Of a DNA stretch of 64,000 nt, positions 14,605 through 22,807 are shown in pieces. Position 1 is the first letter of the stretch; each line of letters opens with the position of its first letter. The stretch is from Nocardia brasiliensis ATCC 700358. Lineage in GTDB: Bacteria > Actinomycetota > Actinomycetes > Mycobacteriales > Mycobacteriaceae. The notes beneath the pieces are model-generated. The model saw nothing but the letters and a program-made list of their open reading frames with translations. It ran no database searches and was not told the origin of the DNA. The stretch covers positions 4,092,001 through 4,156,000 of the forward strand of contig NC_018681.1 in assembly GCF_000250675.2 (NCBI RefSeq), given 5' to 3'. Position numbers and translations under genes: made by a program.

Positions 14605-16682
14605 GGCTCGAGCTCGATCGTGCCGGGCTGTACCGAGGGGTCGCGCCACGTCCACGTCGGCCAGCCGATGCCGCGGTCCGCGTCCAGGTCCCAGTCCAGG
14701 AAGTTCATCGTCGGGTCGGCGGACAGCAGGGCGAGGGCGTTGTCGACGGCGTTGCCGAACCCGCGTTCGAGGCTGTTTCCGTTGACCGCTCGGTCGGCTC
14801 GTTCCTGCCACTCCTGGGCGCTGAGTAGCGCGGGCGTAATGTTCCGGCGCACTAGGGGGTTCACCTGGGTCGAGGTGTATGTCCCGTCGTTGTTGTCGGT
14901 GAATGTCCAGCCGTCGACGAAATGCAAGGGCCACACTGCATTCGCCGGATACGAGACCTGGCGCGGTGTTTCGACGGGTTCGGTCGGGTACTGGGTCCAG
15001 TTGCTCGGATTCGCGGGTGCCTGCGACCAGACGGAACGAGGGTAACCCTGTTCGAGCCCGGACCTGCTACGGCAGGTATTGAGGGCGGCCGTCGGCGGCA
15101 CTACCTGGCCACCGCCCATCGGCGTGAGCTGAATCTCGTTGTGCGGCAACTGCACCGTGTAGGGCGGCACCAATGCTGCGGTGACCAGCAGGTCACGTAA
15201 GGCGTTCTCGAAGTTGGCGAAGTAGACCGCGAGCCACTCGGCGTGGCAGCTGAGCTTGTCCCAGTCGGGCGGGGTGGCGTCGTCGAGCAGCGCGACGGCA
15301 CCAGCCAGCATCGCGGCTCCGCCTGCCACATTACCGATCGCGTAGTTGGCGATGCCGAGCACCGCCGCGGCAATGGCGCTGGCCGTCTCCAGCGCCGAGA
15401 CGCTACCGGTCGACGGTTGCGGCGGTCTGATGACGGTGCCGCCGGGCAGCACCACCGAACCATCGATGGCCACCCAGTCCGGCCGGGAACCACAGCTGTC
15501 GGGCAGGTTGATCTGATCCGGCGGATGACAGCTGAGGAAGCCGGTCGAGGTGGACATCCACAGGGTGAGCCAGGTCAGCGAATACGCGCTCTGGATGCCC
15601 GCCGCGTCGATACCGAGCCCGGCCGCCGGTGTGCCGTAGGCGGCTTGGTAGCTGTCCGACCAGAGGGTGATCAGTGCGGCAGGCAGCCGGGGTGGCAGCG
15701 GCGTTCCGGCGCTGATCGCGGCGAACACAGAATTCTGATCGATGCCGCCCATTGTGATGCGCCGGTGCAGTTCGGCGCAGCAGACGTTATCCCAGGTCGG
15801 CAGAGTCGGATTCGGCACGTTCCCACCGGAGTTGAAGACGATCTCGGCTCCGGCCGCACGAATCTGACGACGCTTCTCCACATATCCCCACACCCACGTG
15901 TCGACATAATTCGACAGCCACTGGTGCCGCCACCAATGATTGCGTCGTGGAGCGCCGACGATGCCGTTGAGGAACGGGTTGCCGCACGCCTGCGCGGCGT
16001 AGGCGACCATCATCCCGTCCGCGTACGCCCGCAGCCTGCTGTCGCCACTCGCGTCCGCCCGCCTGCGGACTTCAGTGAGGAAGAGCCCGGTCTTGCTGCC
16101 GTGCAAGGTATCCCGAGCGCGCCATCGCCGGGCTGGCCGTAGCTTCCACCGCTGACCGGCAGGCGTGGTTGCACTGCCGCCGACGCTACGGACGACGAGG
16201 GCGAACGTGGGTGCCAGGGTCGCCACCGTCGCGAGCTGGGTGCGCATTGCGGTGATGGTGCCGTCTAGTTCCTCGATCTTGTCGAGGTTTGCGGCGAGTT
16301 CCAGCTTCGCCGGGAGGTCGGCCTGCTTGGTCAGCACCCTGATCCAGTCGAGCCGTTGCCTCAGCATGGATAGGTTCGCGTAGAGACCGGGGACGGCCGG
16401 TGTTCCCGGGGTCGCCGGTGTTGTCGGGGTGGCCGGTGTACCCGGGATGGCGGGTGTTCCGGCGAGCAGACCCAGGATGGGCAGCCAGGCGGCGAAGACC
16501 CGGCTGTTCGGTTCGGCTGCACGGAATTCTGTTCGCGCGGGCAGGAAGTCGCCGAGTTTCGCGCCGACGGCACCCAAATAGAAGAACGGCATATCACCGC
16601 TCGCCGGGACGGGCATTCCTGCGGCGCGCCGCGCTTCCAGCACTAGATCGGCGATCGCGAACTGCGTGGGGATACCGGTCAT
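14601..16682 (-). CDS. Large hypothetical protein with Pro/Thr linker
   Basis: This 693-residue protein has an N-terminal segment (FAIADLVLEARRAAGMP ... MPFFYLGAVGAKLGDFLP) followed by a low-complexity linker made of TPA/TPG units (about residues 105-132). A coiled-coil-like stretch (LDKIEELDGTITAMRTQL) follows, then a region rich in Trp and His (RRNHWWRHQWLSNYVDTWVW), and a small hydrophobic patch near residue 460. No signal peptide is evident. The LGAVGAKLGDF phrase recalls zinc-dependent phospholipase C-like proteins, but the metal ligands could not be placed. The start codon overlaps a 13-codon leader ORF by 4 nt. Function is unknown. Confidence 0.65.
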   Translation of the reverse strand: MTGIPTQFAIADLVLEARRAAGMPVPASGDMPFFYLGAVGAKLGDFLPARTEFRAAEPNSRVFAAWLPILGLLAGTPAIPGTPATPTTPATPGTPAVPGLYANLSMLRQRLDWIRVLTKQADLPAKLELAANLDKIEELDGTITAMRTQLATVATLAPTFALVVRSVGGSATTPAGQRWKLRPARRWRARDTLHGSKTGLFLTEVRRRADASGDSRLRAYADGMMVAYAAQACGNPFLNGIVGAPRRNHWWRHQWLSNYVDTWVWGYVEKRRQIRAAGAEIVFNSGGNVPNPTLPTWDNVCCAELHRRITMGGIDQNSVFAAISAGTPLPPRLPAALITLWSDSYQAAYGTPAAGLGIDAAGIQSAYSLTWLTLWMSTSTGFLSCHPPDQINLPDSCGSRPDWVAIDGSVVLPGGTVIRPPQPSTGSVSALETASAIAAAVLGIANYAIGNVAGGAAMLAGAVALLDDATPPDWDKLSCHAEWLAVYFANFENALRDLLVTAALVPPYTVQLPHNEIQLTPMGGGQVVPPTAALNTCRSRSGLEQGYPRSVWSQAPANPSNWTQYPTEPVETPRQVSYPANAVWPLHFVDGWTFTDNNDGTYTSTQVNPLVRRNITPALLSAQEWQERADRAVNGNSLERGFGNAVDNALALLSADPTMNFLDWDLDADRGIGWPTWTWRDPSVQPGTIELEP

Positions 16683-16720
16683 GACATCCGCCTGCTGTCG
16701 TGCACTCGAGATTTCGTCAT
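16679..16720 (-). CDS. 13-codon leader ORF coupled to the 693-residue protein
   Basis: GAGGAGGAACGAC-ATG is the best ribosome binding site in the area, but its ATG opens only MTKSRVHDSRRMS and stops at TGA inside the ATGA start of the large gene. This could be a translational-coupling leader that feeds ribosomes to the large gene, which has only a modest AGGCGG of its own. A frameshift in this strain is the alternative. Confidence 0.35.
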   Translation of the reverse strand: MTKSRVHDSRRMS

Positions 16721-16942
16721 GTCGTTCCTCCTCACCCCGCCCAGAACAATCGTGGAGCGGAGAGGAGGGGGTCACACGAGTACTGGACTACCTCATTTCC
16801 GCAGCATTCCCGCGTTCGGCCGCATTCGCCGGTCACATCACATACACGGCGGCCGCGAAACGAACGCGCGGGGGCCAGCAGTCGAGCGGCGGCGAAACCG
16901 ATGGTCAGCGGCCGGCGCTAGGGCGGGGGTTGGGGGATTTCG

Positions 16943-17545
16943 TTGTCCGTGGCCGCCCGCACCCGTATCTTGATCATCGTGAGCACCGCCACGACCGCGC
17001 GTCGCACGCCAGGTTGGTTCGTACTCTGGATGGGGCTCTTGACCGCCCTGATCCTGCTGTGCTGCCTAGCCCTGTTCTGGCAGCTGGCCGCCGAAGGAAC
17101 CTTCCCCACCAAAGTCGTGTTGTGGTTGGCGATCGGCGTGCTGGGCGCGGTCGCGCTGCTCTTCGGACTGTTCGGCCTGGTGCGCTACCGGTCGTTCTTC
17201 TACAGCCTCATCGCGCTGGTCGTGCTGGCCGTGTTCGGTGCGCTCGTCTGGTACAACGTTCCCGAGGACACGGGGTGGAAGCTGTCCCGCGGCATCCTGC
17301 AGGATCAGGCGGTCGACTGCAACAACCCCGGGCAGCGCACCCGCCTCGGCGTCTACACGATCACCTTCGTCACCCGCCGCGACGGCGGCTGCCTGTTCTA
17401 CACCCAAGGCGGAGAATCGAATTCGCAACGCGGTTTCGCCTACTTCCCGGAAACCGCGCCGCCGCATCTCGGCGCGCCGCAATCCCCGGGGATCGGATAC
17501 GAGCCGTTCGAAGGGCACTGGTACCGGTTCACCGAAGAGTCTTAG
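16943..17545 (+). CDS. Hypothetical membrane protein with extracytoplasmic domain
   Basis: This 200-residue protein has three hydrophobic helices: WFVLWMGLLTALILLCCLAL, then VVLWLAIGVLGAVALLFGLF, then FYSLIALVVLAVFGALVW. A soluble C-terminal domain of about 85 residues follows, with two Cys (VDCNN and GGCLFY) that could form a disulphide outside the cell. The start is uncertain: TTG at 16943 follows a G-run, while GTG at 16979 gives a more ordinary N-terminus (MSTATTARRTPGW). No family recognised. It converges with the mycothiol dehydrogenase gene and is probably unrelated to it. Confidence 0.68.
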   Translation: MSVAARTRILIIVSTATTARRTPGWFVLWMGLLTALILLCCLALFWQLAAEGTFPTKVVLWLAIGVLGAVALLFGLFGLVRYRSFFYSLIALVVLAVFGALVWYNVPEDTGWKLSRGILQDQAVDCNNPGQRTRLGVYTITFVTRRDGGCLFYTQGGESNSQRGFAYFPETAPPHLGAPQSPGIGYEPFEGHWYRFTEES

Positions 17546-17551
17546 CCCGGC

Positions 17552-18637
17552 CTACCAGACAACTACCGAGCGGAGCACCTCACCGCGGTGCATGGCTTCG
17601 AAGGACTTTTCCACCTGGTCCAGTGCGATGCGCTCGGTGACGAAACGGTCCAGCGGCAGGCGGCCTTGCCGGTAGAGGTCGACGAGCATCGGAAAGTCGC
17701 GTTCGGGCAGGCAATCGCCGTACCACGAGGATTTCAGGGCACCGCCGCGGGAGAAGAGGTCGATCAGCGGCAGGTCGAGGGTCATGTCCGGCGTCGGAAC
17801 GCCCACCAGCACCACGGTGCCCGCGAGGTCGCGTCCATAGAACGCCTGCTGCCAGGTTTCGGGACGGCCGACCGCATCGATCACGACATCGGCGCCGAAG
17901 CCGTCGGTGAGCTCCCGGATCCGCTCGACCACGTCCTCGGTACTGGCATCGATGCGGTGGGTGGCGCCGAATTCCGCCGCCCAGGCCAACTTTCGCGGAT
18001 CGCGGTCGATCGCGATGACGGACTTGGCGCCGGCCAGGTGCGCGCCCGCGATGGCCGCGTCGCCGACACCGCCGCACCCGATCACCGCCACGCTGTCTCC
18101 GCGCGAGACCGCGCCGGTGTTCATGGCCGCGCCGATGCCCGCCATCACGCCGCACCCGAGCAATCCGGCGATGGCCGGATCGGTGCCGGGATCTATTCTG
18201 GTGCACTGTCGTTCGTGCACGAGGGTCTTGTCGGCGAACGCGCCGATGCCGAGGGCGGGGGACAGCTCGGTGCCGTCGGCGAGGGTCATCTTCCGGCTCG
18301 CGTTGCTGCTGGCGAAGCAGTACCACGGACGCCCGCGCCGACAGGCCCGGCATTCGCCGCAGACGGCCCGCCAGTTCAGCACGACGAAATCTCCCGCCGC
18401 CACATGGGTCACCGCGTCGCCGACGGTTTCCACGATGCCCGCGGCCTCGTGCCCGAGCAGGAACGGGAACTCGTCGTTGATACCGCCCTCGCGGTAGTGC
18501 AGGTCGGTGTGGCAGACCCCGCACGCCTGCACACGCACCACGACATCGTGGGCGCCCGGGTCGGGGATCACCACGTCCACGAGTTCCACCGGGGTTCCCT
18601 TGCTGCGCGCGATGACGCCGCGAACGGTTTCGGACAC
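17552..18637 (-). CDS. mscR: S-(hydroxymethyl)mycothiol dehydrogenase
   Basis: This 361-residue zinc medium-chain dehydrogenase oxidises the adduct of formaldehyde and mycothiol. It carries the catalytic zinc residues CGVCHTD and GHEAAG, the structural zinc site CGECRACRRGRPWYC, and the Rossmann motif GCGGVGDAA. Signature stretches for this subgroup are LNWRAVCG, KMTLADGTELSPALGIGAF, and LKSSWYGDCLPERDFP. GTG at 18637 has AGGAGG 5 bases upstream; the longer frame is rejected. The gene is last in the leftward operon with the Rieske ferredoxin and its reductase. The neighbouring demethylases and sarcosine oxidase release formaldehyde, which explains the placement. Confidence 0.93.
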   Translation of the reverse strand: MSETVRGVIARSKGTPVELVDVVIPDPGAHDVVVRVQACGVCHTDLHYREGGINDEFPFLLGHEAAGIVETVGDAVTHVAAGDFVVLNWRAVCGECRACRRGRPWYCFASSNASRKMTLADGTELSPALGIGAFADKTLVHERQCTRIDPGTDPAIAGLLGCGVMAGIGAAMNTGAVSRGDSVAVIGCGGVGDAAIAGAHLAGAKSVIAIDRDPRKLAWAAEFGATHRIDASTEDVVERIRELTDGFGADVVIDAVGRPETWQQAFYGRDLAGTVVLVGVPTPDMTLDLPLIDLFSRGGALKSSWYGDCLPERDFPMLVDLYRQGRLPLDRFVTERIALDQVEKSFEAMHRGEVLRSVVVW

Positions 18638-18645
18638 GAATCCTC

Positions 18646-19809
18646 CTACGGGGTGGCGACGGCCGCGGGCCGCCGCTCGATCTGTTTGCGGTAGCGGGTG
18701 AACAGGCGGGCGTTGTCGATCGCGAACACGGCGACCGGTTCGCCGTCGCGTTCGTAGAGCGCGGTGCACGAGGGAGTCGTGGGGTCGCCGTCGAGGAATC
18801 GGAGCGTGTCGCCCGCGTGGTGCTCGCCCGCGAATTGGATCATGTGGCCGTACTGCTTCGACCAGAAATAGGGGGTCGGCGCTGGGTCGGCGGGTGCACC
18901 GAGCACGGCCGCGGCAACGATCCGGGCTTGGGCGGTGGCGTTGGACCAGTGCTCGCTACGGTGGTGCCCGCCCAGCGCGTCGTGGTAAGTGCGAGCACAG
19001 TCGCCGATGGCGAAGATGCCGGGAATCGAAGTGCGGCACCGTGAATCGGTCAGGAACCCGTTGTCGATCCGCAGTCCGGAATGCTGAGCCCACTCGGTAT
19101 TGGGTGTCGCGCCGATGCCGACGATCACGGTATCGGCGGGCAACACGGTGCCGTCGGTGAGTTGCACGGCCTCGACCCTGCTCCCACCATGGAACTCCGC
19201 GACGGCGACGCCGGTACGCAGGTGCACTCCGTTGGCCGCGTGCAGGTCGGCACACAGCGCGCCGAGCAGCGGACCGAAGACGCCTGCCAATGGTGTGGTC
19301 GCGACCTCCACTACGGTCACCTGCACGCCGAGAGACGCTGCGGTGGAGGCGATTTCGGAGCCGATGAGACCTGCCCCGACGATTACGACGGCGCGGGCGG
19401 CGCGCAGCGAGGCCCGGATCGCGCGGGCGTCGTCGACGGTGCGCAGCGTGTGAATTCCGTCGAGCGCCGGTGTGCCGGGCAGCGGACGCGCGCGGGCGCC
19501 GGTGGCGAGCACGAGCGATCGCCCGGTGACCACTGTTCCGTCGTCCAGTGTGACACCGGGACCGGTTGCGGTCCGGGTGATTTCGACCGCTCGGCGACCG
19601 AGGGTCCAGCGGGTCCCCGGATCGTCACCGACCTCGCCGAGGGTCAGATCGACGTCGTCGCGCAGGAATTCCTTCGACAGCGGCGGACGGTCGTACGGGG
19701 CGTGCACTTCATCCCCGACGACGGTGATCGACGCACCATAGCCGCGCTCGCGCAACTCGCGAACCAGCGAGAACCCGGCCAGCGACGCGCCGATGACGAC
19801 GACGCTCAC
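18646..19809 (-). CDS. FAD-dependent ferredoxin reductase (Rieske system)
   Basis: This 387-residue reductase has the FAD motif VVVIGASLAGFSLVRELRE at the N-terminus, the PYDRPPLSKEFL signature of BphA4/RhodE-type ferredoxin reductases, the NAD motif VVIVGAGLIGSEIA (about 145-158), and the C-terminal FAD motif TSIPGIFAIGDCA. A C-terminal reductase domain follows (YFWSKQYGHMIQFAG). Its GTG overlaps the stop of the Rieske ferredoxin gene by 4 nt. Together they should pass electrons from NAD(P)H to the glycine betaine oxygenase encoded on the other side of the divergent promoter. Confidence 0.9.
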   Translation of the reverse strand: MSVVVIGASLAGFSLVRELRERGYGASITVVGDEVHAPYDRPPLSKEFLRDDVDLTLGEVGDDPGTRWTLGRRAVEITRTATGPGVTLDDGTVVTGRSLVLATGARARPLPGTPALDGIHTLRTVDDARAIRASLRAARAVVIVGAGLIGSEIASTAASLGVQVTVVEVATTPLAGVFGPLLGALCADLHAANGVHLRTGVAVAEFHGGSRVEAVQLTDGTVLPADTVIVGIGATPNTEWAQHSGLRIDNGFLTDSRCRTSIPGIFAIGDCARTYHDALGGHHRSEHWSNATAQARIVAAAVLGAPADPAPTPYFWSKQYGHMIQFAGEHHAGDTLRFLDGDPTTPSCTALYERDGEPVAVFAIDNARLFTRYRKQIERRPAAVATP

Positions 19810-20153
19810 GGCTCGACCGCGACCACGACGGCACCGTCGAGCACCCGCACGGGGTAGGTGCGCACACCGATTTTGGCGGGCGGGCCGGAGACCTGCCCGG
19901 TGCGCAAGTCGAAACATGACTCGTGCAACGGGCATTCGACCGTGCAATTCTCCACCCAACCGTCGGCCAGTGACGCATCCTGGTGGGTGCAGGTGTCATC
20001 GATCGCGAAAAGCCCACTCTCGGTGTGGAATACCGCGATCGGCGCGCCGCCGTCGGGGTGCACGGTGGCGGCCTCGCCGACCGGCAGGTCGGTCAGGTGT
20101 GCGACGAACAGCTCGGTCCCGGAGGTCGCGGTGTGGTTGGCAAGGGATTCCAT
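19806..20153 (-). CDS. Rieske [2Fe-2S] ferredoxin
   Basis: This 115-residue protein is a free Rieske ferredoxin. Its cluster motifs are CTHQDASLADG (Cys-x-His) and CPLHESCFD (Cys-x2-His). The surrounding strands (AIAVFHTESGLFAIDDT and GPPAKIGVRTYPV) fit the biphenyl-dioxygenase ferredoxin group. GGAGGG precedes the ATG. It is first in the leftward operon with its reductase and mscR, and an operator palindrome lies 14 bp before the start. Its likely partner is the glycine betaine oxygenase. Most described systems use a single fused ferredoxin-reductase (GbcB), so separate subunits are a variation. Confidence 0.9.
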   Translation of the reverse strand: MESLANHTATSGTELFVAHLTDLPVGEAATVHPDGGAPIAVFHTESGLFAIDDTCTHQDASLADGWVENCTVECPLHESCFDLRTGQVSGPPAKIGVRTYPVRVLDGAVVVAVEP

Positions 20154-20166
20154 AAACCCTCCATGA

Positions 20167-20202
20167 GTTGCTTAGAGCGCAACAGAAATCGCGATACGCA
20201 AC
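20167..20202 (-). promoter_or_regulatory. Operator pair GTTGC-N7-GCAAC (leftward promoter)
   Basis: On the minus strand GTTGCGCTCTAAGCAAC (20183-20167) is a perfect 5-bp inverted repeat with a 7-bp centre. It is preceded by a half site, GTTGCGTATCGCGATTT (20202-20186). The same two-part layout occurs in the opposite direction at 20300-20334, and one long copy precedes glyA. TTGACG about 45 bp upstream could be the -35 box. It is the likely target of the IclR regulator encoded in the cluster. Confidence 0.65.
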
Positions 20203-20268
20203 AGTGTGCATCGGTGTCGCGGAGGCGTCAACCCTGGAATCGCCCGGTGAACGGCCGGTTTCCAGCGG

Positions 20269-20297
20269 TTGACAGCACGCGGTGCAAGGCGGACTAT
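20269..20297 (+). promoter_or_regulatory. Predicted sigma-70 promoter of the dimethylglycine oxidase operon
   Basis: TTGACA (20269-20274), a 17-bp spacer, then GACTAT (20292-20297). The predicted start near 20304 would put the operator palindrome at about +14 to +30, a repressor-compatible place. Confidence 0.5.
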
Positions 20298-20299
20298 TT

Positions 20300-20334
20300 G
20301 TTGCGTAATACGAATTCGTTGCGCTACTAGCAAC
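20300..20334 (+). promoter_or_regulatory. Operator pair GTTGC-N7-GCAAC (rightward promoter)
   Basis: The half site GTTGCGTAATACGAATT (20300-20316) is followed by the full palindrome GTTGCGCTACTAGCAAC (20318-20334), which ends 3 bp before the GGAGG of the dimethylglycine oxidase gene. It is nearly superimposable on the leftward pair at 20202-20167. Confidence 0.65.
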
Positions 20335-20348
20335 AACGGAGGCACCCT

Positions 20349-22802
20349 TTGGCTCACCGGAAAGTTGTCGTCATCGGAGCCGGGATCGTCGGGGCATCGC
20401 TGGCCGATGAAATGACCGCACGAGGTTGGGCCGATATCACCGTGCTCGATCGCGGACCACTGTTCGTCACCGGCGGATCCACTTCGCACGCACCAGGTTT
20501 GGTGTTCCAGACCAATCCGTCGAAAACGATGACCGAGTTCGCCCGCTACACCACCGAGAAATTCCGCGGACTCGATCACCCGGCCGGGCCCGCGTTCGAT
20601 CCGGTCGGCGGTCTCGAGGTCGCGACCACGCCGCAGCGCTGGCAAGACCTGCACCGTAAGGCGGGCTGGGCCCGATCGTGGGGTATCGAAGGGCGTTTGC
20701 TGAGCGCCGAAGAATGCGTGCGGCTCTATCCGTTGCTCGACGGCGACCGCATATTCGGCGGATTCCACACTCCGACAGACGGTTTGGCGAATGCGGTGCG
20801 GGCGGTGGAAGCCCAGGCGAGGTCCGCGACCGCACGCGGCGCGCGCTTCCTGCCCGACCAGGAGGTGCTCGGCATCGCCGAGCGCGGCGGGCGGGTGGTC
20901 GGCGTCGTCACGGCCGAGGGAACCATTCCCGCCGATATTGTCGTGTGCGCGGCGGGATTCTGGGGTGCGGAGCTGGCGAAGCAGGCCGGCCTGGTGGTAC
21001 CGCTGGTGCCGATGGCGCACCAATACGCCAAGACCGGGAGTCTGGCGACCCTGGCCGAGCGCGCGGGCGCACCGGGTACGGCCGCCTTGCCGATCCTGCG
21101 ACATCAGGATCAAGACCTCTACTATCGCGAGCACGGTGACCGGATGGGCATCGGCTACTACGGCCACGCGCCGATGCCGGTGAACATGTCCACCCTGGCC
21201 GCGGCGACCGCGGGCGAGGCCATGCCCTCGATGCTGCCGTTCACCGACGCGGATTTCGCGCCCGCGTGGCGCGCGTCGATGGAACTGCTGCCCGCACTGG
21301 GGGATTCGAAGCCCGAGGAAGGGTTCAACGGCATCTTCTCGTTCACTCCGGACGGCTTCTCGATCATGGGGGAGCACCGCGACCTCGCCGGTTTCTGGGT
21401 CGCCGAGGCGGTATGGGTGACCCATTCGGCAGGCGTGGCGAAGGCGACGGCGGAATGGATCATCGAGGGCGCGCCGAGCACCGACGTGCACGAATGCGAT
21501 CTCTACCGTTTCGAGGACGTCGCACGCAGCGAACAGTTCATTCTGGAGACGAGCGCACAGGCTTTCGTCGAGGTCTACGACATCATCCATCCGCACCAGT
21601 TCCGGACGAAGCTGCGCGGCCTGCGCACCAGCCCGTTCTACGCCCGCCAGCAGGAGTTGGGCGCGTTCTTCTTCGAGGGCGGCAGCTGGGAGCGCCCGGC
21701 CTGGTACGAGGCCAATGCCGGGCTGGCGCAACGGCTTCGCGACGAAGGTGTGCCGTTCCCGGAGCGCGACGCATGGTCGAGCCGGTTCTGGTCGCCGATC
21801 TCGATCGCCGAGGCGCGCTGGACCAGGGAGCACGTCGCACTGTTCGACATGACGCCGCTGACCCGGTACGAGGTGGCCGGCCCCGGGGCGCTCGAGCTGC
21901 TCCAGCGGCTCACCACGAACAACCTGGACAAGACCGTCGGCTCGGTCACCTACACGCTGCTGCTCGACGAAACAGGCGGTATCCGAAGCGATCTCACCGT
22001 GGCGCGGCTGGGTCCGCAGCGGTTCCAAGTCGGGGCCAACGGCCCGATGGACTTCGACTGGTTCACCCGCAACCTGCCTGCCGACGGGGCGATCCAGCTG
22101 CGGGACATCACCGGCGGCACCTGCTGTATCGGCGTGTGGGGACCACGCGCCCGAGATCTGGTGCAGCCCCTGTGTTCCGGCGACCTGGCACACGGATCGT
22201 TCAAGTACTTCCGGGCACTCCAGACGTATATCGGCGCGATTCCGGTCACCATGATGCGGGTGTCCTACGTCGGTGAACTCGGCTGGGAGATCTACGCCTC
22301 CGCCGAATACGGCAGCGCGCTCTGGGATCTGCTCTGGGAGGCGGGCAGTGCGCACGAGGCCATCGCGGCCGGCCGGATCGCGTTCAACAGCCTGCGGATC
22401 GAAAAGGGCTACCGCAGTTGGGGCACCGATATGACCGCGGAGCACCGGCCCGCCGCGGCCGGTCTCGATTTCGCGGTGCGGATGACCAAGGGCGATTTCG
22501 TCGGCAGGGACGCGCTGGAACAGGCGCCCGCCCCGGCAATGGTGCTGCGCAGCATCGTCTTCGACAGTCCGGCCGCGGTGGTGCTCGGCAAGGAGCCGGT
22601 GTACGTCGACGGCGGGTGCGCGGGATACGTGACCAGCGCGGGCTATTCGGCGACCGTCGAACGCACCATCGCCTACGCGTGGCTGCCCGCGACCGTGGGT
22701 GTGGGGGATCCGGTCGAAGCCGAGTACCTCGGTACCCGCTGGTCCGCGACGGTGCACGCCGAACCGGTGGTGGACCCGGAGATGTCCCGGATCAGGAGGT
22801 GA
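20349..22802 (+). CDS. dmg: Dimethylglycine oxidase
   Basis: This 817-residue flavoenzyme oxidatively demethylates N,N-dimethylglycine to sarcosine, passing the one-carbon unit to tetrahydrofolate. The N-terminal half is a DAO-type oxidase (VVVIGAGIVGASLADEM) with GGSTSHAPGLVFQTNPSKT, where the His matches the covalent FAD His of the Arthrobacter globiformis enzyme. The middle has GHRDLAGFWVAEAVWVTHSAGVAK-like sequence. The C-terminal half is a GcvT-type folate domain (MTPLTRYEVAGPGALELLQ, GGTCCIGVWGP, RIEKGYRSWGTDM). Length and sequence track the Arthrobacter protein (about 830 residues) throughout. It starts at TTG, with GGAGG before it, and opens the rightward operon. Confidence 0.95.
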   Translation: MAHRKVVVIGAGIVGASLADEMTARGWADITVLDRGPLFVTGGSTSHAPGLVFQTNPSKTMTEFARYTTEKFRGLDHPAGPAFDPVGGLEVATTPQRWQDLHRKAGWARSWGIEGRLLSAEECVRLYPLLDGDRIFGGFHTPTDGLANAVRAVEAQARSATARGARFLPDQEVLGIAERGGRVVGVVTAEGTIPADIVVCAAGFWGAELAKQAGLVVPLVPMAHQYAKTGSLATLAERAGAPGTAALPILRHQDQDLYYREHGDRMGIGYYGHAPMPVNMSTLAAATAGEAMPSMLPFTDADFAPAWRASMELLPALGDSKPEEGFNGIFSFTPDGFSIMGEHRDLAGFWVAEAVWVTHSAGVAKATAEWIIEGAPSTDVHECDLYRFEDVARSEQFILETSAQAFVEVYDIIHPHQFRTKLRGLRTSPFYARQQELGAFFFEGGSWERPAWYEANAGLAQRLRDEGVPFPERDAWSSRFWSPISIAEARWTREHVALFDMTPLTRYEVAGPGALELLQRLTTNNLDKTVGSVTYTLLLDETGGIRSDLTVARLGPQRFQVGANGPMDFDWFTRNLPADGAIQLRDITGGTCCIGVWGPRARDLVQPLCSGDLAHGSFKYFRALQTYIGAIPVTMMRVSYVGELGWEIYASAEYGSALWDLLWEAGSAHEAIAAGRIAFNSLRIEKGYRSWGTDMTAEHRPAAAGLDFAVRMTKGDFVGRDALEQAPAPAMVLRSIVFDSPAAVVLGKEPVYVDGGCAGYVTSAGYSATVERTIAYAWLPATVGVGDPVEAEYLGTRWSATVHAEPVVDPEMSRIRR

Positions 22803-22807
22803 GCGTG

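Noticed and set aside
16380..16470. Short TPA/TPG-coding tandem repeats as a separate repeat element or precursor peptide
   Set aside because: They form an in-frame Pro/Thr linker inside the 693-residue protein and have no core-peptide features.
13597..16682. A phage tail or lysis module
   Set aside because: No phage structural, lysis, integrase or terminase features are adjacent, and neither protein resembles a known tail protein.
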